Positions 1-7,198 of a stretch of 64,000 bases of DNA are shown piece by piece. Source of the DNA: Rubrimonas cliftonensis (GTDB taxonomy: Bacteria; Pseudomonadota; Alphaproteobacteria; Rhodobacterales; Rhodobacteraceae); the NCBI RefSeq assembly GCF_900107585.1, contig NZ_FNQM01000013.1, forward strand, positions 1-64,000. Direction: 5' to 3'. The number at the start of each line of letters is the position of its first letter. Within the stretch, counting starts at the first letter, position 1. The position numbers and the translations under genes are program-made. The notes under the pieces are model-generated. The model saw only the letters and a program-made list of their open reading frames with translations, ran no database searches and was not told the DNA's origin.

Positions 1-348
1 GGGGTGTCCTGTGGCTGACTGCGTGATGATCATGCTGTGGTCCGCTGGGTTCGGGCGGAGGAGCATGCGTGGCGAGGGTGAAGCGTCGGTTGCCGTGCAG
101 AGCGCGAGCTGGGGTGTAGGGATCTTTACTCACTAAACAGATCGCACTCCTGCGCCTGCGGCGCATCCGTTCGATCTGCCCGTTCGCCAGGGCGCCGCCC
201 TGGACCCGCGCCTCCCGCGGGGCGCCTGCGCAGCGGGCGGCAGGGGGAAGCTCGCCGCGATCCCCTGCACCCCTCGGCGCCTCCCGGCGGGGTCGAGAGG
301 GTTCGTTCGCCACGCCCCCTCGACACTCCCCCACGGCGTCTCCGACGG

Positions 349-376
349 CTCGGGGGCCGTTCCGCACGCCCCCGAG
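349..376. repeat. Inverted repeat, 9-bp perfect arms
   Basis: Arms at 349-357 and 368-376 are perfect reverse complements (CTCGGGGGC against GCCCCCGAG) around a 10-nt loop. It is the first of four close stem-loops between 349 and 554. No T-run follows on either side, so a standard intrinsic terminator is not supported. Confidence 0.6.
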
Positions 377-427
377 ACCCCCTCGCTCCCGGGGAGGCGC
401 CGGCGCCCTCCCCGATCCCCTCCAGCG

Positions 428-484
428 CGGCCGTCCCGTTGCCGCGCGCACCTTTCGGTTGCGCGCGCGGCGACGGGACGGCCG
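428..484. repeat. Long inverted repeat, about 23-bp arms
   Basis: The left arm (428-450) and right arm (460-484) are complementary over about 23 bp, with one G-T type mismatch and a GC dinucleotide bulge, around a 9-nt loop (CCTTTCGGT). This is the strongest fold in the 1-664 stretch. As RNA it would be very stable. It could be a transcription barrier, a structured 5' leader of the 665-1710 genes, or a recombination or transfer substrate of the element. The sequence does not decide among these. Confidence 0.7.
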
Positions 485-518
485 AGAGACTGCGATGGTG
501 GGCAGCGGATACGCGGGA

Positions 519-554
519 GCCCCAGCCTGACCTGCGGCGGCCGGAGGCTGGGGC
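519..554. repeat. Inverted repeat, 10-bp perfect arms
   Basis: GCCCCAGCCT at 519-528 and AGGCTGGGGC at 545-554 are perfect reverse complements with a 16-nt loop. This stem-loop lies about 110 bp upstream of the ATG at 665. It closes the hairpin cluster and may belong to the leader of that operon. Confidence 0.6.
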
Positions 555-664
555 GATGGCGTTCGACGCACGCACCGTCTGTGACGCGCGCGTCGAGCGC
601 CACCGCCCGGTGGGTGTGGGGTGAGACGGGAAGCGTCGTTCCTCCAACAGCAAGGAGCGAGCCG

Positions 665-1198
665 ATGCTCGACACCATGACCGCCATCGCGGCGGCGACC
701 CCGTGGACCCAGACGCTGCAGCGTGGCGATGTGGTTCTCTTCAATTTCCCCTGCGCCGACGACGGCCCGGTGAAGGCCCGGCCCTGCCTTGTGCTCGAGG
801 TCGGCCGCGTCGCCGATCACGCGTTCGCCGAGATCGCCTACGGCACCACCGCGACCGGCAAGGCCAATCGCGGCTGGGAGATCCACATCGGCGCCGTCGC
901 CGGTATGGCGATGGCGGGACTCGACCAGCCGACCCGCTTCGTGGGCTTTCGCCGGGTGACGGTGACCCTCGACAGCACGCTCTTCCGCATGCCGAGGGGC
1001 CGCAAGACGCCGGTCATCGGCCGTCTCGACGACGCCGGGCTGGAGCGGATGAACGCCGTCCGCGCCCGCATCTGGGCCGAGCGCGACATGGCGGCCGAGC
1101 GGCGCAACGAGCGCCGCGGCGTCACCGAGCAGGGCGTGCCCGTCATCTGGCGCGGGGGCGCCTACAAACTTTCCGCCGCCAGCAAGGGAGCAGCGTGA
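665..1198 (+). CDS. PemK/MazF-like beta-barrel protein (putative toxin-fold)
   Basis: A 177-aa protein. Residues of about 20-60 carry a pattern typical of the PemK/MazF fold: an RGDVVLFNFP start strand, then KARPCLVLEV. Family members are often endoribonuclease toxins of about 110 aa. This one has roughly 70 extra C-terminal residues rich in Arg and Glu, so nuclease activity is not assured. The frame stays open upstream to about 581, but I chose ATG 665 because AAGGAG sits just before it (652-657). The stop overlaps the next start (TGATG at 1196-1200), so the two are translationally coupled. PemK-like fold is my inference from pattern; a non-toxin role is possible. Confidence 0.55.
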   Translation: MLDTMTAIAAATPWTQTLQRGDVVLFNFPCADDGPVKARPCLVLEVGRVADHAFAEIAYGTTATGKANRGWEIHIGAVAGMAMAGLDQPTRFVGFRRVTVTLDSTLFRMPRGRKTPVIGRLDDAGLERMNAVRARIWAERDMAAERRNERRGVTEQGVPVIWRGGAYKLSAASKGAA

Positions 1199-1710
1199 TG
1201 CTCGACCTCAACACCGTGATCCGTTCCCTCGATGAAGAGGTCGCCGAGGAGACGCGCAACGACATCGTCGAGGCCTTGGCCACCGCCTGCGCTGGTGCCG
1301 TCGCCGAGGCGATGGACACCGCATACTGCTCGCCTGCCGTCTGGGACGGCATGCGTCTTTGGCTTGTCAACAACCTCAACTCTGACTGCGAGGACGAGCG
1401 CTACGGCTTGCCGGCGATGACGAGCCTGCTGGAGACGCTGGCCCGAGCGTGCGTGGAGGGCTTTTCCTACAGCGCGCTGCCTAACGACCAGTGGTATCCC
1501 GGCGCCCCGGTCGATCTCGACATGCACGACCGCGGCGGCGCGATCATGCACAGGCGGGCCTACAACTGCGCGGCCGTCCTCTGCATGGTCGCCCACGGCG
1601 AGCAGGGCGCGACGATCGTCAAGGGCTTCGACGACCTGCAGGACCGCAACCTGCGCAAGATGGCCGAGCTGATCGGCAAGCGGCTGGGCGAGAAGCTCAG
1701 GGGGCGGTGA
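1198..1710 (+). CDS. Uncharacterised protein coupled to the PemK-like gene
   Basis: A 170-aa acidic protein that I do not recognise. It is predicted soluble, with no signal peptide or membrane segment. The N-terminal third looks helical and acidic. The middle holds several Cys, Trp and Tyr residues (YCSPAVWDGM, NDQWYPGAPVD), and the end is basic (KRLGEKLRGR). Its ATG overlaps the stop of the PemK-like gene, so both are expected from one mRNA. By position it could be a partner or antidote of the upstream protein, but it resembles no antitoxin DNA-binding domain I know. A frame extending further upstream in the same phase is only antisense-like sequence over the previous gene. Confidence 0.7.
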   Translation: MLDLNTVIRSLDEEVAEETRNDIVEALATACAGAVAEAMDTAYCSPAVWDGMRLWLVNNLNSDCEDERYGLPAMTSLLETLARACVEGFSYSALPNDQWYPGAPVDLDMHDRGGAIMHRRAYNCAAVLCMVAHGEQGATIVKGFDDLQDRNLRKMAELIGKRLGEKLRGR

Positions 1711-1734
1711 AAAGCCAAACAAGTAGAGAAGCTA

Positions 1735-1751
1735 GGGCGCAGAATGCGCCC
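1735..1751 (+). terminator. Small GC hairpin after the gene pair
   Basis: GGGCGCA (1735-1741) and TGCGCCC (1745-1751) form a perfect 7-bp stem with a GAA loop, 25 bp after the stop at 1710. No T-run follows on the plus strand, so termination is only suggested. Right after it base composition drops sharply to AT-rich. Confidence 0.35.
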
Positions 1752-1870
1752 CCACTCACCTAAATCCGTTGCTGCAGCTAGTGATTATTTTACATTCCAT
1801 CAGAGGACATACGAAAAAAATAAATACAGAATAATTTATTCTACGGTCTCTCCAGAAATATAAAAATATC

Positions 1871-2692
1871 TTACTTGTCTTCTATTCGCCGCGCATCCCT
1901 TACCTGAAATGACAGTATCTCACCATCAGGATCAGTCCGCCGCTGCACAAGCATCTCACAACTTGACGAGTCCCTTCCTTGAAGGAAATATCGACTATGG
2001 CTGTCGAGCAAGATGGATACCGCTTGGGAAGGCATATTCTTTGCTATATCTATTGAAACGACCCTACCAAGCTCCGGAAAGAAAGCACCACCAGATCGAT
2101 CATTGGCATTAAGTCGCGCTACAGATGCCTCCATCCAGACATACTCATGATCGTCATTCATCTCCAAAAGAAACTTCTTTGTATCCGCGTTAAGAACAAC
2201 TCTTGCGTGATCTCCAATTATTGTTATATTGTGTGATCCGTTATTGACAACATTGTGAGCCCTCTTAAGGGGTGGGCGCAATGCTTGCCTCAACGCTGCA
2301 AAATCGCCAGGCCTCCTCTCAACGAGCTCATTGATCTCCTCAGGTGGCTTGCGGCTATCGCCGACGCAATTGGAGATCAGCCAAATCAAAGTTGCTGTTA
2401 AAAGCCCGCTAGTAACGGCGAGACCAATCTGCCCACCCATCGAAACTGGTCCAGGATGAGATAAAATAGCAAGCGCGTCAAAAACTACAGAGCCTGACTG
2501 CGGCGGCCGCATGACAAGTTGCGCCCTACTGTCATATGGAGCCCTAAACCTAACCTTACCGTTGATCAAATAGTGACTGCTACGCGCAAAGCACAAACCA
2601 ATATTAGATATACTCTCACCACCTTCCAGAAGGGGCAGCTGGTGGCTGACGGCGCGACCGCCATCAAAGCGAAGCTCTAGCTTTTCAGTCAA
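1871..2692 (-). CDS. AT-rich membrane-anchored protein of unknown function
   Basis: A 273-aa protein. It opens with a short beta-like segment containing RFDGG and then a region of about 70 residues. One hydrophobic helix follows near residues 85-107 (GQIGLAVTSGLLTATLIWLI), and a soluble C-terminal domain of about 165 aa completes it. The FDGG-type start followed by a conserved-looking block recalls an uncharacterised family often found on mobile elements, but I cannot confirm this without a search. The start is TTG at 2692, preceded by a purine-rich GGTGGGA about 8 nt upstream; an ATG at 2697 is in another frame and stops after two codons. Base composition is far more AT-rich than its surroundings, which indicates recent acquisition. 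Confidence 0.6.
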   Translation of the reverse strand: MTEKLELRFDGGRAVSHQLPLLEGGESISNIGLCFARSSHYLINGKVRFRAPYDSRAQLVMRPPQSGSVVFDALAILSHPGPVSMGGQIGLAVTSGLLTATLIWLISNCVGDSRKPPEEINELVERRPGDFAALRQALRPPLKRAHNVVNNGSHNITIIGDHARVVLNADTKKFLLEMNDDHEYVWMEASVARLNANDRSGGAFFPELGRVVSIDIAKNMPSQAVSILLDSHSRYFLQGRDSSSCEMLVQRRTDPDGEILSFQVRDARRIEDK

Positions 2693-2845
2693 TGCATTCC
2701 CACCGCCAGCTCGCCCACCTGCACAATCAACACCTTAACCAGTCGAAAAAAGCAACCCGCATGATTACGCCTCTTTCGCGCTTGCCGCTCTCCCCCTTGC
2801 CAACACCAACCGCGCCGCACCCCGCTAGTGCGACTATTACCTGCG

Positions 2846-5134
2846 TTAATCGTCTACGAAAGCATGGCTCATCAAGTGCTCCCATGCTGCAGCGTCTTCG
2901 GCATCGCTGAACTTCACCGCTCGATCGCCAAGGAAATGGATGAGCGCCCCCGCAGCCGCCTCAGGAGCAAGCGCATCGTTGGGCGGCGTCACGGCGTCGA
3001 AACACGGCCAGCTCGCCACCGGCGCGACCGTGACGCTGAATGGAGCGTCGCCACCGAAGATCGTCACGCGCATCGGGTTGCCATCGTCATAGCGCTCGAC
3101 GGTGACCGCCACCTTCTCGCGCTCGTCGAGGCGACAGCCGGTGAGCACGGGGAAACCCCACTCCGAGTTCGGCGCGATCTCGAAGTGGTAGTTCACCATA
3201 TCGACCAGCGTTTTCAGTCGCCGGATCTCGCGGTCGGTGTAGTGGAGGTTGGTGATGTCCTTCTGCTTGTGGCCGAGCAGCGCCGCGCAATCGCTGTCCT
3301 TCACATCCTGAGCCGCGAGGCGCGAGTTGAAGGTCCGCCGCAGCGCGTAGAAGTCCTCGTTCTCGTCGAGGATGCCGAGGCCCTTGCGGATCGAGGTGAA
3401 GCGACCGCCGAAGATGCCCGACAGGCGGTCCGACGCCGCCCCCGGCTCGATGTCGTCGAACAGGAACAGTCCGTCCTCCCGCCGCTTTTCATTGACCCAC
3501 GCGATGAAGCCGAGCTTCAGCAGAACCTCGGGCACCGGCACATAGCGGCGGCCGGCCTCGGTCTTGACGGTCGTGCCGGCGTCCTCCGCCACCAGGACCG
3601 CGTAGACGCCATTGCGGCGGACGACATCGCGCTTGCGCAGCTGCAGGATCTCCTGCGGGCGCATCCCCATCGTCGCGGCGATCAGGGGCGTCCAGTAGAG
3701 CGAGTCGCGGGTGAGGTGCTTGCCGGCCGTGTGCCTGCGCTTCGGCTGATGCCCGCGATAGAGCGGGCTGTTGAACAGCGCCATCAGCCGCTCGTCCGAC
3801 CACGAGGCGCGCACGCGCTGGCGCTGCGCGATGTCCGCGCCGGCTTCGTATTCCATCTGGGCCGCCGTCTTCGCGCGGACGCGGAAATCGGCGAGCACCG
3901 CCGGCAGCTCAGGTCCGGCGTAGCCGAGATGATTGCGCGCGACCCTGAACGCGAGGCGGACGAAGGAATGGACCTTCTTCAGCGTCTTCTCGTTCAGCCG
4001 GCGCGTCAGGCCGGCCTGCAGGCGCGCCTCGCGCTCGCGGGGCTGAAGTTCGAGCGCGTCGAGCGTGGCGCGCAGCTCAGCGTCCTGCCGGTCGGCGCGC
4101 GCGATCTCGTCGTGCTTGCTGATCTCGACGCCGTCGCTCTTGTAGCGGTTCCGGCCGTGCTTGCGGCCGTGGTCAATCGGCAGCCGCCGGGCGAAGAGCA
4201 GGAGCGAGAGGAACTCCTCGCGCCCGATCGCCGAGAGCGGGGCGTCGCCCCAGGCGGCCAGCGCCACCCGCATCGCCGAGGCGATGTGGTGGCGGTTGTC
4301 GGCCGACTTCTCGACGGCGAGCGCCTTCTCGAACGCCTGGGACACGGTGATGCGCTGACCGCGCGCAGCCTGCCGGGCGCTGACGACGGCGGCGGCGGCG
4401 ATGTTCGCTGAGGCCGCCGCCTCATCCACGGACGCGCCCTCCTCGACTTGGACCTCGGTCTGGTTCAGCTGGCGCAGCGCGGTGAAGGTGCGCGCGTAGA
4501 GCGTCTGGCGCACGCCCGCGTCGGGCGACGGCCCGTAGCCGAGGCTCGCGGTGATCTCGGCCGAGACGGGCTTGGCGCGCTCGTAGTCGCGCAGGCGGGC
4601 CTCCTCGCGGAACGCCGCCTGCTCGGCGAAGCGCGCCTTCAGCGCGGCGTCGGCCTCGGCGCGGGTGCGCGCAAGACCCTCCTCGTGCTCGCCGATCATC
4701 CGCGCCAGCTCGCGCACGAGCAGTTCGTCGATGATCTGGTCGATCGCCCCGGGGGTCAGGGGCCGCGCCGACGCCGTCTCCATTGCGATGCGCTCCCACG
4801 CCGCCTCGAGGACGCGGTCGAGGCCCTGCGCCCGCACCATCGCCTCGGGGAGTCGGTCGGTGCGCAGCGAGATCGCGCGCACCGTCCGCAGACCGAGGGC
4901 CCGCAGCGGCTCCGGCGTCCGCCTGCGGTGATGCCAGACGCCGCCGCGGCGCGTCAGGTGGAGGGTGGGCCGTTCGCCGCAGCACGGACGATGCGCCGGC
5001 AGCCGCAGGCGCGCGGCCGGCGGCGTTGTGCGGCGCCCTGTGTCGCAGATTGTGCGACAGTCGGACTCGTCAGCGAAAAACCCGCCCCATTCGGCGGCGT
5101 AAGTCGCTGAAAGCAGTTGATTTTCGGTGAACAT
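2846..5134 (-). CDS. Site-specific tyrosine recombinase (island integrase)
   Basis: A 762-aa phage-type integrase that would join and excise the island at the tRNA-Gln 3' end. Around residues 62-105 is an N-terminal segment (RRGGVWHHRRR) like the DUF6538 region of large integrases. A helical core-binding region follows, then the catalytic domain: box I Arg in GMRPQEILQL near residue 491, box II in FYALRRTF near 596, LLGHKQKD, and the candidate nucleophile Tyr in NLHYT near 631. The usual His of the HxxR motif is Tyr here. About 120 residues continue after the nucleophile. ATG 5134 is the only ATG that keeps the conserved N-terminal segment. Its A is the last base of the tRNA CCA, and the gene is co-directional with the tRNA, so read-through from the tRNA promoter could express it. 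Confidence 0.85.
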   Translation of the reverse strand: MFTENQLLSATYAAEWGGFFADESDCRTICDTGRRTTPPAARLRLPAHRPCCGERPTLHLTRRGGVWHHRRRTPEPLRALGLRTVRAISLRTDRLPEAMVRAQGLDRVLEAAWERIAMETASARPLTPGAIDQIIDELLVRELARMIGEHEEGLARTRAEADAALKARFAEQAAFREEARLRDYERAKPVSAEITASLGYGPSPDAGVRQTLYARTFTALRQLNQTEVQVEEGASVDEAAASANIAAAAVVSARQAARGQRITVSQAFEKALAVEKSADNRHHIASAMRVALAAWGDAPLSAIGREEFLSLLLFARRLPIDHGRKHGRNRYKSDGVEISKHDEIARADRQDAELRATLDALELQPREREARLQAGLTRRLNEKTLKKVHSFVRLAFRVARNHLGYAGPELPAVLADFRVRAKTAAQMEYEAGADIAQRQRVRASWSDERLMALFNSPLYRGHQPKRRHTAGKHLTRDSLYWTPLIAATMGMRPQEILQLRKRDVVRRNGVYAVLVAEDAGTTVKTEAGRRYVPVPEVLLKLGFIAWVNEKRREDGLFLFDDIEPGAASDRLSGIFGGRFTSIRKGLGILDENEDFYALRRTFNSRLAAQDVKDSDCAALLGHKQKDITNLHYTDREIRRLKTLVDMVNYHFEIAPNSEWGFPVLTGCRLDEREKVAVTVERYDDGNPMRVTIFGGDAPFSVTVAPVASWPCFDAVTPPNDALAPEAAAGALIHFLGDRAVKFSDAEDAAAWEHLMSHAFVDD
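5041..5059. repeat. 19-bp palindrome near the integration site
   Basis: TGTCGCA (5041-5047) and TGCGACA (5053-5059) are perfect reverse complements around 5 bp, about 75 bp from the tRNA 3' end and inside the first codons of the integrase. The size and symmetry fit a dimeric protein site, such as a recombination directionality factor or an autorepressor. This is inferred from position only. Confidence 0.4.
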
Positions 5135-5160
5135 GGCTGGGGAACCTGGATTCGAACCAG
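5134..5160 (-). other. Likely attachment-site core (tRNA-Gln 3' end)
   Basis: The T-arm and acceptor 3' half of the tRNA directly abut the integrase gene. Tyrosine recombinases of this kind commonly use such segments as the crossover core, leaving a direct repeat at the far end. The exact core length cannot be set because the second copy is not in the window. Confidence 0.4.
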
Positions 5161-5207
5161 GACCGACGGAGTCAGAGTCCGCTGTTCTACCGTTAAACTA
5201 TTCCCCA
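5134..5207 (-). tRNA. tRNA-Gln (anticodon CUG)
   Basis: The minus strand folds as a complete cloverleaf. The acceptor stem TGGGGAA pairs with TTCCCCA, the T arm has GGTTCGAATCC, and the anticodon stem GCGGA/TCCGT encloses a CTCTGAC loop, which puts CTG at positions 34-36. The discriminator is G and the CCA end is encoded in the DNA (5136-5134). It decodes CAG. The last base of CCA is also the first base of the integrase ATG, as expected when an element has used the tRNA 3' end as its attachment site and restored it. Confidence 0.95.
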
Positions 5208-5351
5208 ATCGCTTCGCGATGCGAGAGGTGTGCGTAAGAGCAGGCGCGGGCGTCGTCAAGAGCGCCGCCCGGCGCGCTTCGCGCAAACCGCTGCGGCGCG
5301 CTTGTCGCAGGCGATTGACCGCGCCGGGGGGCGGCCCCATAACCCTCGCCC

Positions 5352-7154
5352 ATGACAGAGCTTTCGCGCATCCGCAACTTCTCCATCGTGGCGCACATCG
5401 ACCACGGAAAAAGCACGCTCGCCGACCGGCTCATTCAATTGACCGGCGGGCTCTCCGAGCGCGAAATGAAGGAGCAGGTGCTTGATTCCATGGATATCGA
5501 GCGCGAGCGCGGCATCACCATCAAGGCGCAGACCGTAAGGCTCGACTACACGGCCGCCGACGGCGAGGCCTATGTCCTGAATCTGATCGACACGCCGGGA
5601 CACGTCGACTTCGGCTACGAGGTGTCGCGGTCGATGCGGGCGGTCGAGGGCTCGCTGCTCGTGGTCGACGCGTCGCAGGGCGTCGAGGCGCAGACGCTGG
5701 CGAACGTCTATCAGGCCATCGACGCCAATCACGAGATCGTGCCGGTCCTGAACAAGATCGACCTGCCCGCCGCCGAACCCGACCGCGTGAAGGAGCAGAT
5801 CGAGGACGTCATCGGCATCGACGCCTCGCAGAGCGTTCTGATCTCGGCGAAGTCCGGGCTCGGCGTGGCGGACGTGCTGGAGGCCATCGTCAAGCGCCTG
5901 CCGGCGCCCAAGGGCGACCGCGACGCGCCGCTCAAGGCAGCGCTGGTGGACAGCTGGTACGACCCCTATCTCGGCGTCGTCGTGCTCGTGCGCATCCATG
6001 ACGGCGTCCTGCGCAAGGGCGACCGCGTGCGGATGATGCAGACCGGCGCGACCTATCAGGTCGACAAGGTGGGGGTCTGCCGACCGACGCGGAAGGTCGA
6101 TGTCGAGGAACTCGGCCCCGGCGAGATCGGCTTCCTGACAGCCTCGATCAAGCAGGTGCGCGACACGCGCGTGGGCGACACGATCACCCATGAGAAGCGG
6201 CTCTGCGCCAAGGCCCTGCCGGGCTACAAGCCGGCGCAGCCAGTGGTGTTCTGCGGGCTCTTTCCAGTGGACAGCGCCGATTTCGAGGATCTGCGCACCG
6301 CGATCGAGAAGCTGGCGCTGAACGACGCCAGCTTCTCCTACGAGGTCGAGACCTCGGCGGCGCTCGGCTTCGGCTTTCGCTGCGGCTTTCTGGGGCTGCT
6401 GCATCTGGAGATCATCCGCGAGCGGCTCGAGCGCGAATACGACATCGACCTGATCACGACGGCGCCCAGCGTGGTCTATCACCTGCACATGACCGACGGG
6501 ACGATGACGGAGCTGCACAACCCCGCCGACATGCCCGACGTGATGAAGATCGACCGCATCGAGGAGCCGTGGATCAAGGCCACCATCCTGGTCCCCGACG
6601 AGTTTCTGGGCGACGTGCTGAAGCTGTGCCAGGAGCGGCGCGGCGTGCAGGACACGCTGACCTATGCGGGCTCGCGCGCGATGGTCGTCTATCGCCTGCC
6701 GCTCAACGAGGTCGTGTTCGACTTCTACGACCGGCTGAAAAGCGCGACCAAGGGCTACGCCTCGTTCGACTACCAGATGGACGGCTACCAGGCCGACGCG
6801 CTGGTGAAGATGCAGATCCTCGTCAACGCCGAGCCGGTGGACGCGCTGAGCATGATCGTCCACCGCGACCGCGCCGACCTGCGCGGTCGCGCGATGTGCG
6901 AGAAGCTCAAGGATCTGATCCCGCAGCACATGTTCCAGGTGCCGATTCAGGCTGCCATCGGCGGTCGGATCATCGCGCGAGAGACCATCCGCGCGCTGCG
7001 CAAGGACGTGACGGCCAAGTGCTACGGCGGCGACGTAAGCCGCAAGCGCAAGCTGCTCGACAAGCAGAAGGCCGGCAAGAAGAAGATGCGCCAGTTCGGG
7101 AAGGTGGACATCCCGCAGGAAGCGTTCATCTCGGCGCTCAAGATGGACAGCTGA
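5352..7154 (+). CDS. lepA: Elongation factor 4 (LepA)
   Basis: A 600-aa translational GTPase of the usual LepA length. It binds ribosomes and promotes back-translocation or recovery of stalled elongation. The GTPase motifs are intact: G1 AHIDHGKST (14-22), G2 RGITIK (53-58), G3 DTPGH (80-84), G4 NKID (134-137) and G5 SAKSG (about 164). The C-terminal LepA-specific domain ends with the basic [19 protein letters not shown] tail that reaches the peptidyl-transferase side. The gene stands alone, divergent from the tRNA-Gln gene across 144 bp. A stem-loop with a pyrimidine run follows the stop. Confidence 0.97.
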   Translation: MTELSRIRNFSIVAHIDHGKSTLADRLIQLTGGLSEREMKEQVLDSMDIERERGITIKAQTVRLDYTAADGEAYVLNLIDTPGHVDFGYEVSRSMRAVEGSLLVVDASQGVEAQTLANVYQAIDANHEIVPVLNKIDLPAAEPDRVKEQIEDVIGIDASQSVLISAKSGLGVADVLEAIVKRLPAPKGDRDAPLKAALVDSWYDPYLGVVVLVRIHDGVLRKGDRVRMMQTGATYQVDKVGVCRPTRKVDVEELGPGEIGFLTASIKQVRDTRVGDTITHEKRLCAKALPGYKPAQPVVFCGLFPVDSADFEDLRTAIEKLALNDASFSYEVETSAALGFGFRCGFLGLLHLEIIRERLEREYDIDLITTAPSVVYHLHMTDGTMTELHNPADMPDVMKIDRIEEPWIKATILVPDEFLGDVLKLCQERRGVQDTLTYAGSRAMVVYRLPLNEVVFDFYDRLKSATKGYASFDYQMDGYQADALVKMQILVNAEPVDALSMIVHRDRADLRGRAMCEKLKDLIPQHMFQVPIQAAIGGRIIARETIRALRKDVTAKCYGGDVSRKRKLLDKQKAGKKKMRQFGKVDIPQEAFISALKMDS

Positions 7155-7182
7155 CGGCGGCCCGCAGGCCGCCGCTTCTTTC
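7155..7182 (+). terminator. lepA intrinsic terminator
   Basis: CGGCGGCC (7155-7162) and GGCCGCCG (7167-7174) form a perfect 8-bp stem with a CGCA loop. It begins directly after the lepA stop and is followed by CTTCTTTC. It separates lepA from the convergent aldehyde dehydrogenase gene. Confidence 0.75.
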
Positions 7183-7198
7183 GCCTCCACCCGGCGCG

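Larger units (their letters stand above)
1..664. other. Hairpin-rich non-coding stretch of the island
   Basis: I see no convincing gene here. A plus-strand frame is open from base 2 to a stop at 134-136 and could be the tail of a gene starting outside the window, but I do not recognise it. Two minus-strand frames (ending near 126 and 133) are Arg/Pro/Gly-rich, overlap each other and look like G+C artefacts. The notable content is a run of inverted repeats: 187-203 (8-bp arms around one base), 240-268 (7-bp arms), 349-376 (9-bp arms, 10-nt loop), 391-413 (11-12-bp arms, one bulge), 428-484 (about 23-bp arms) and 519-554 (10-bp arms). The next gene starts at 665. Confidence 0.5.
1..5134. mobile_element. 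tRNA-proximal end of an integrated genomic island
   Basis: The stretch from the window start to the tRNA-Gln 3' end has the marks of an integrative element: a tyrosine recombinase abutting a tRNA 3' end, unrecognised cargo genes, and an abrupt AT-rich patch (1711-2830) inside G+C-rich DNA. Housekeeping order resumes immediately beyond the tRNA with lepA. I looked in 1-5133 for a second copy of the tRNA 3' end and found none, so the other end should lie upstream of the window. Confidence 0.65.

Noticed and set aside
126-744. Two overlapping minus-strand frames of about 175 and 203 codons
   Set aside because: They are low-complexity Arg/Pro/Gly/Ala strings, overlap each other in different frames, lack ribosome sites and lie over the hairpin cluster.
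1-5133. Second copy of the tRNA-Gln 3' end as the far attachment site
   Set aside because: No repeat of the T-arm/acceptor segment was found by reading this stretch; the far end is assumed to lie outside the window.
5256-7190. 644-codon minus-strand frame over lepA
   Set aside because: It is the complement of a complete, motif-bearing lepA gene; the product is His/Val/Leu/Asp/Arg-rich as expected of an antisense frame in G+C-rich DNA.
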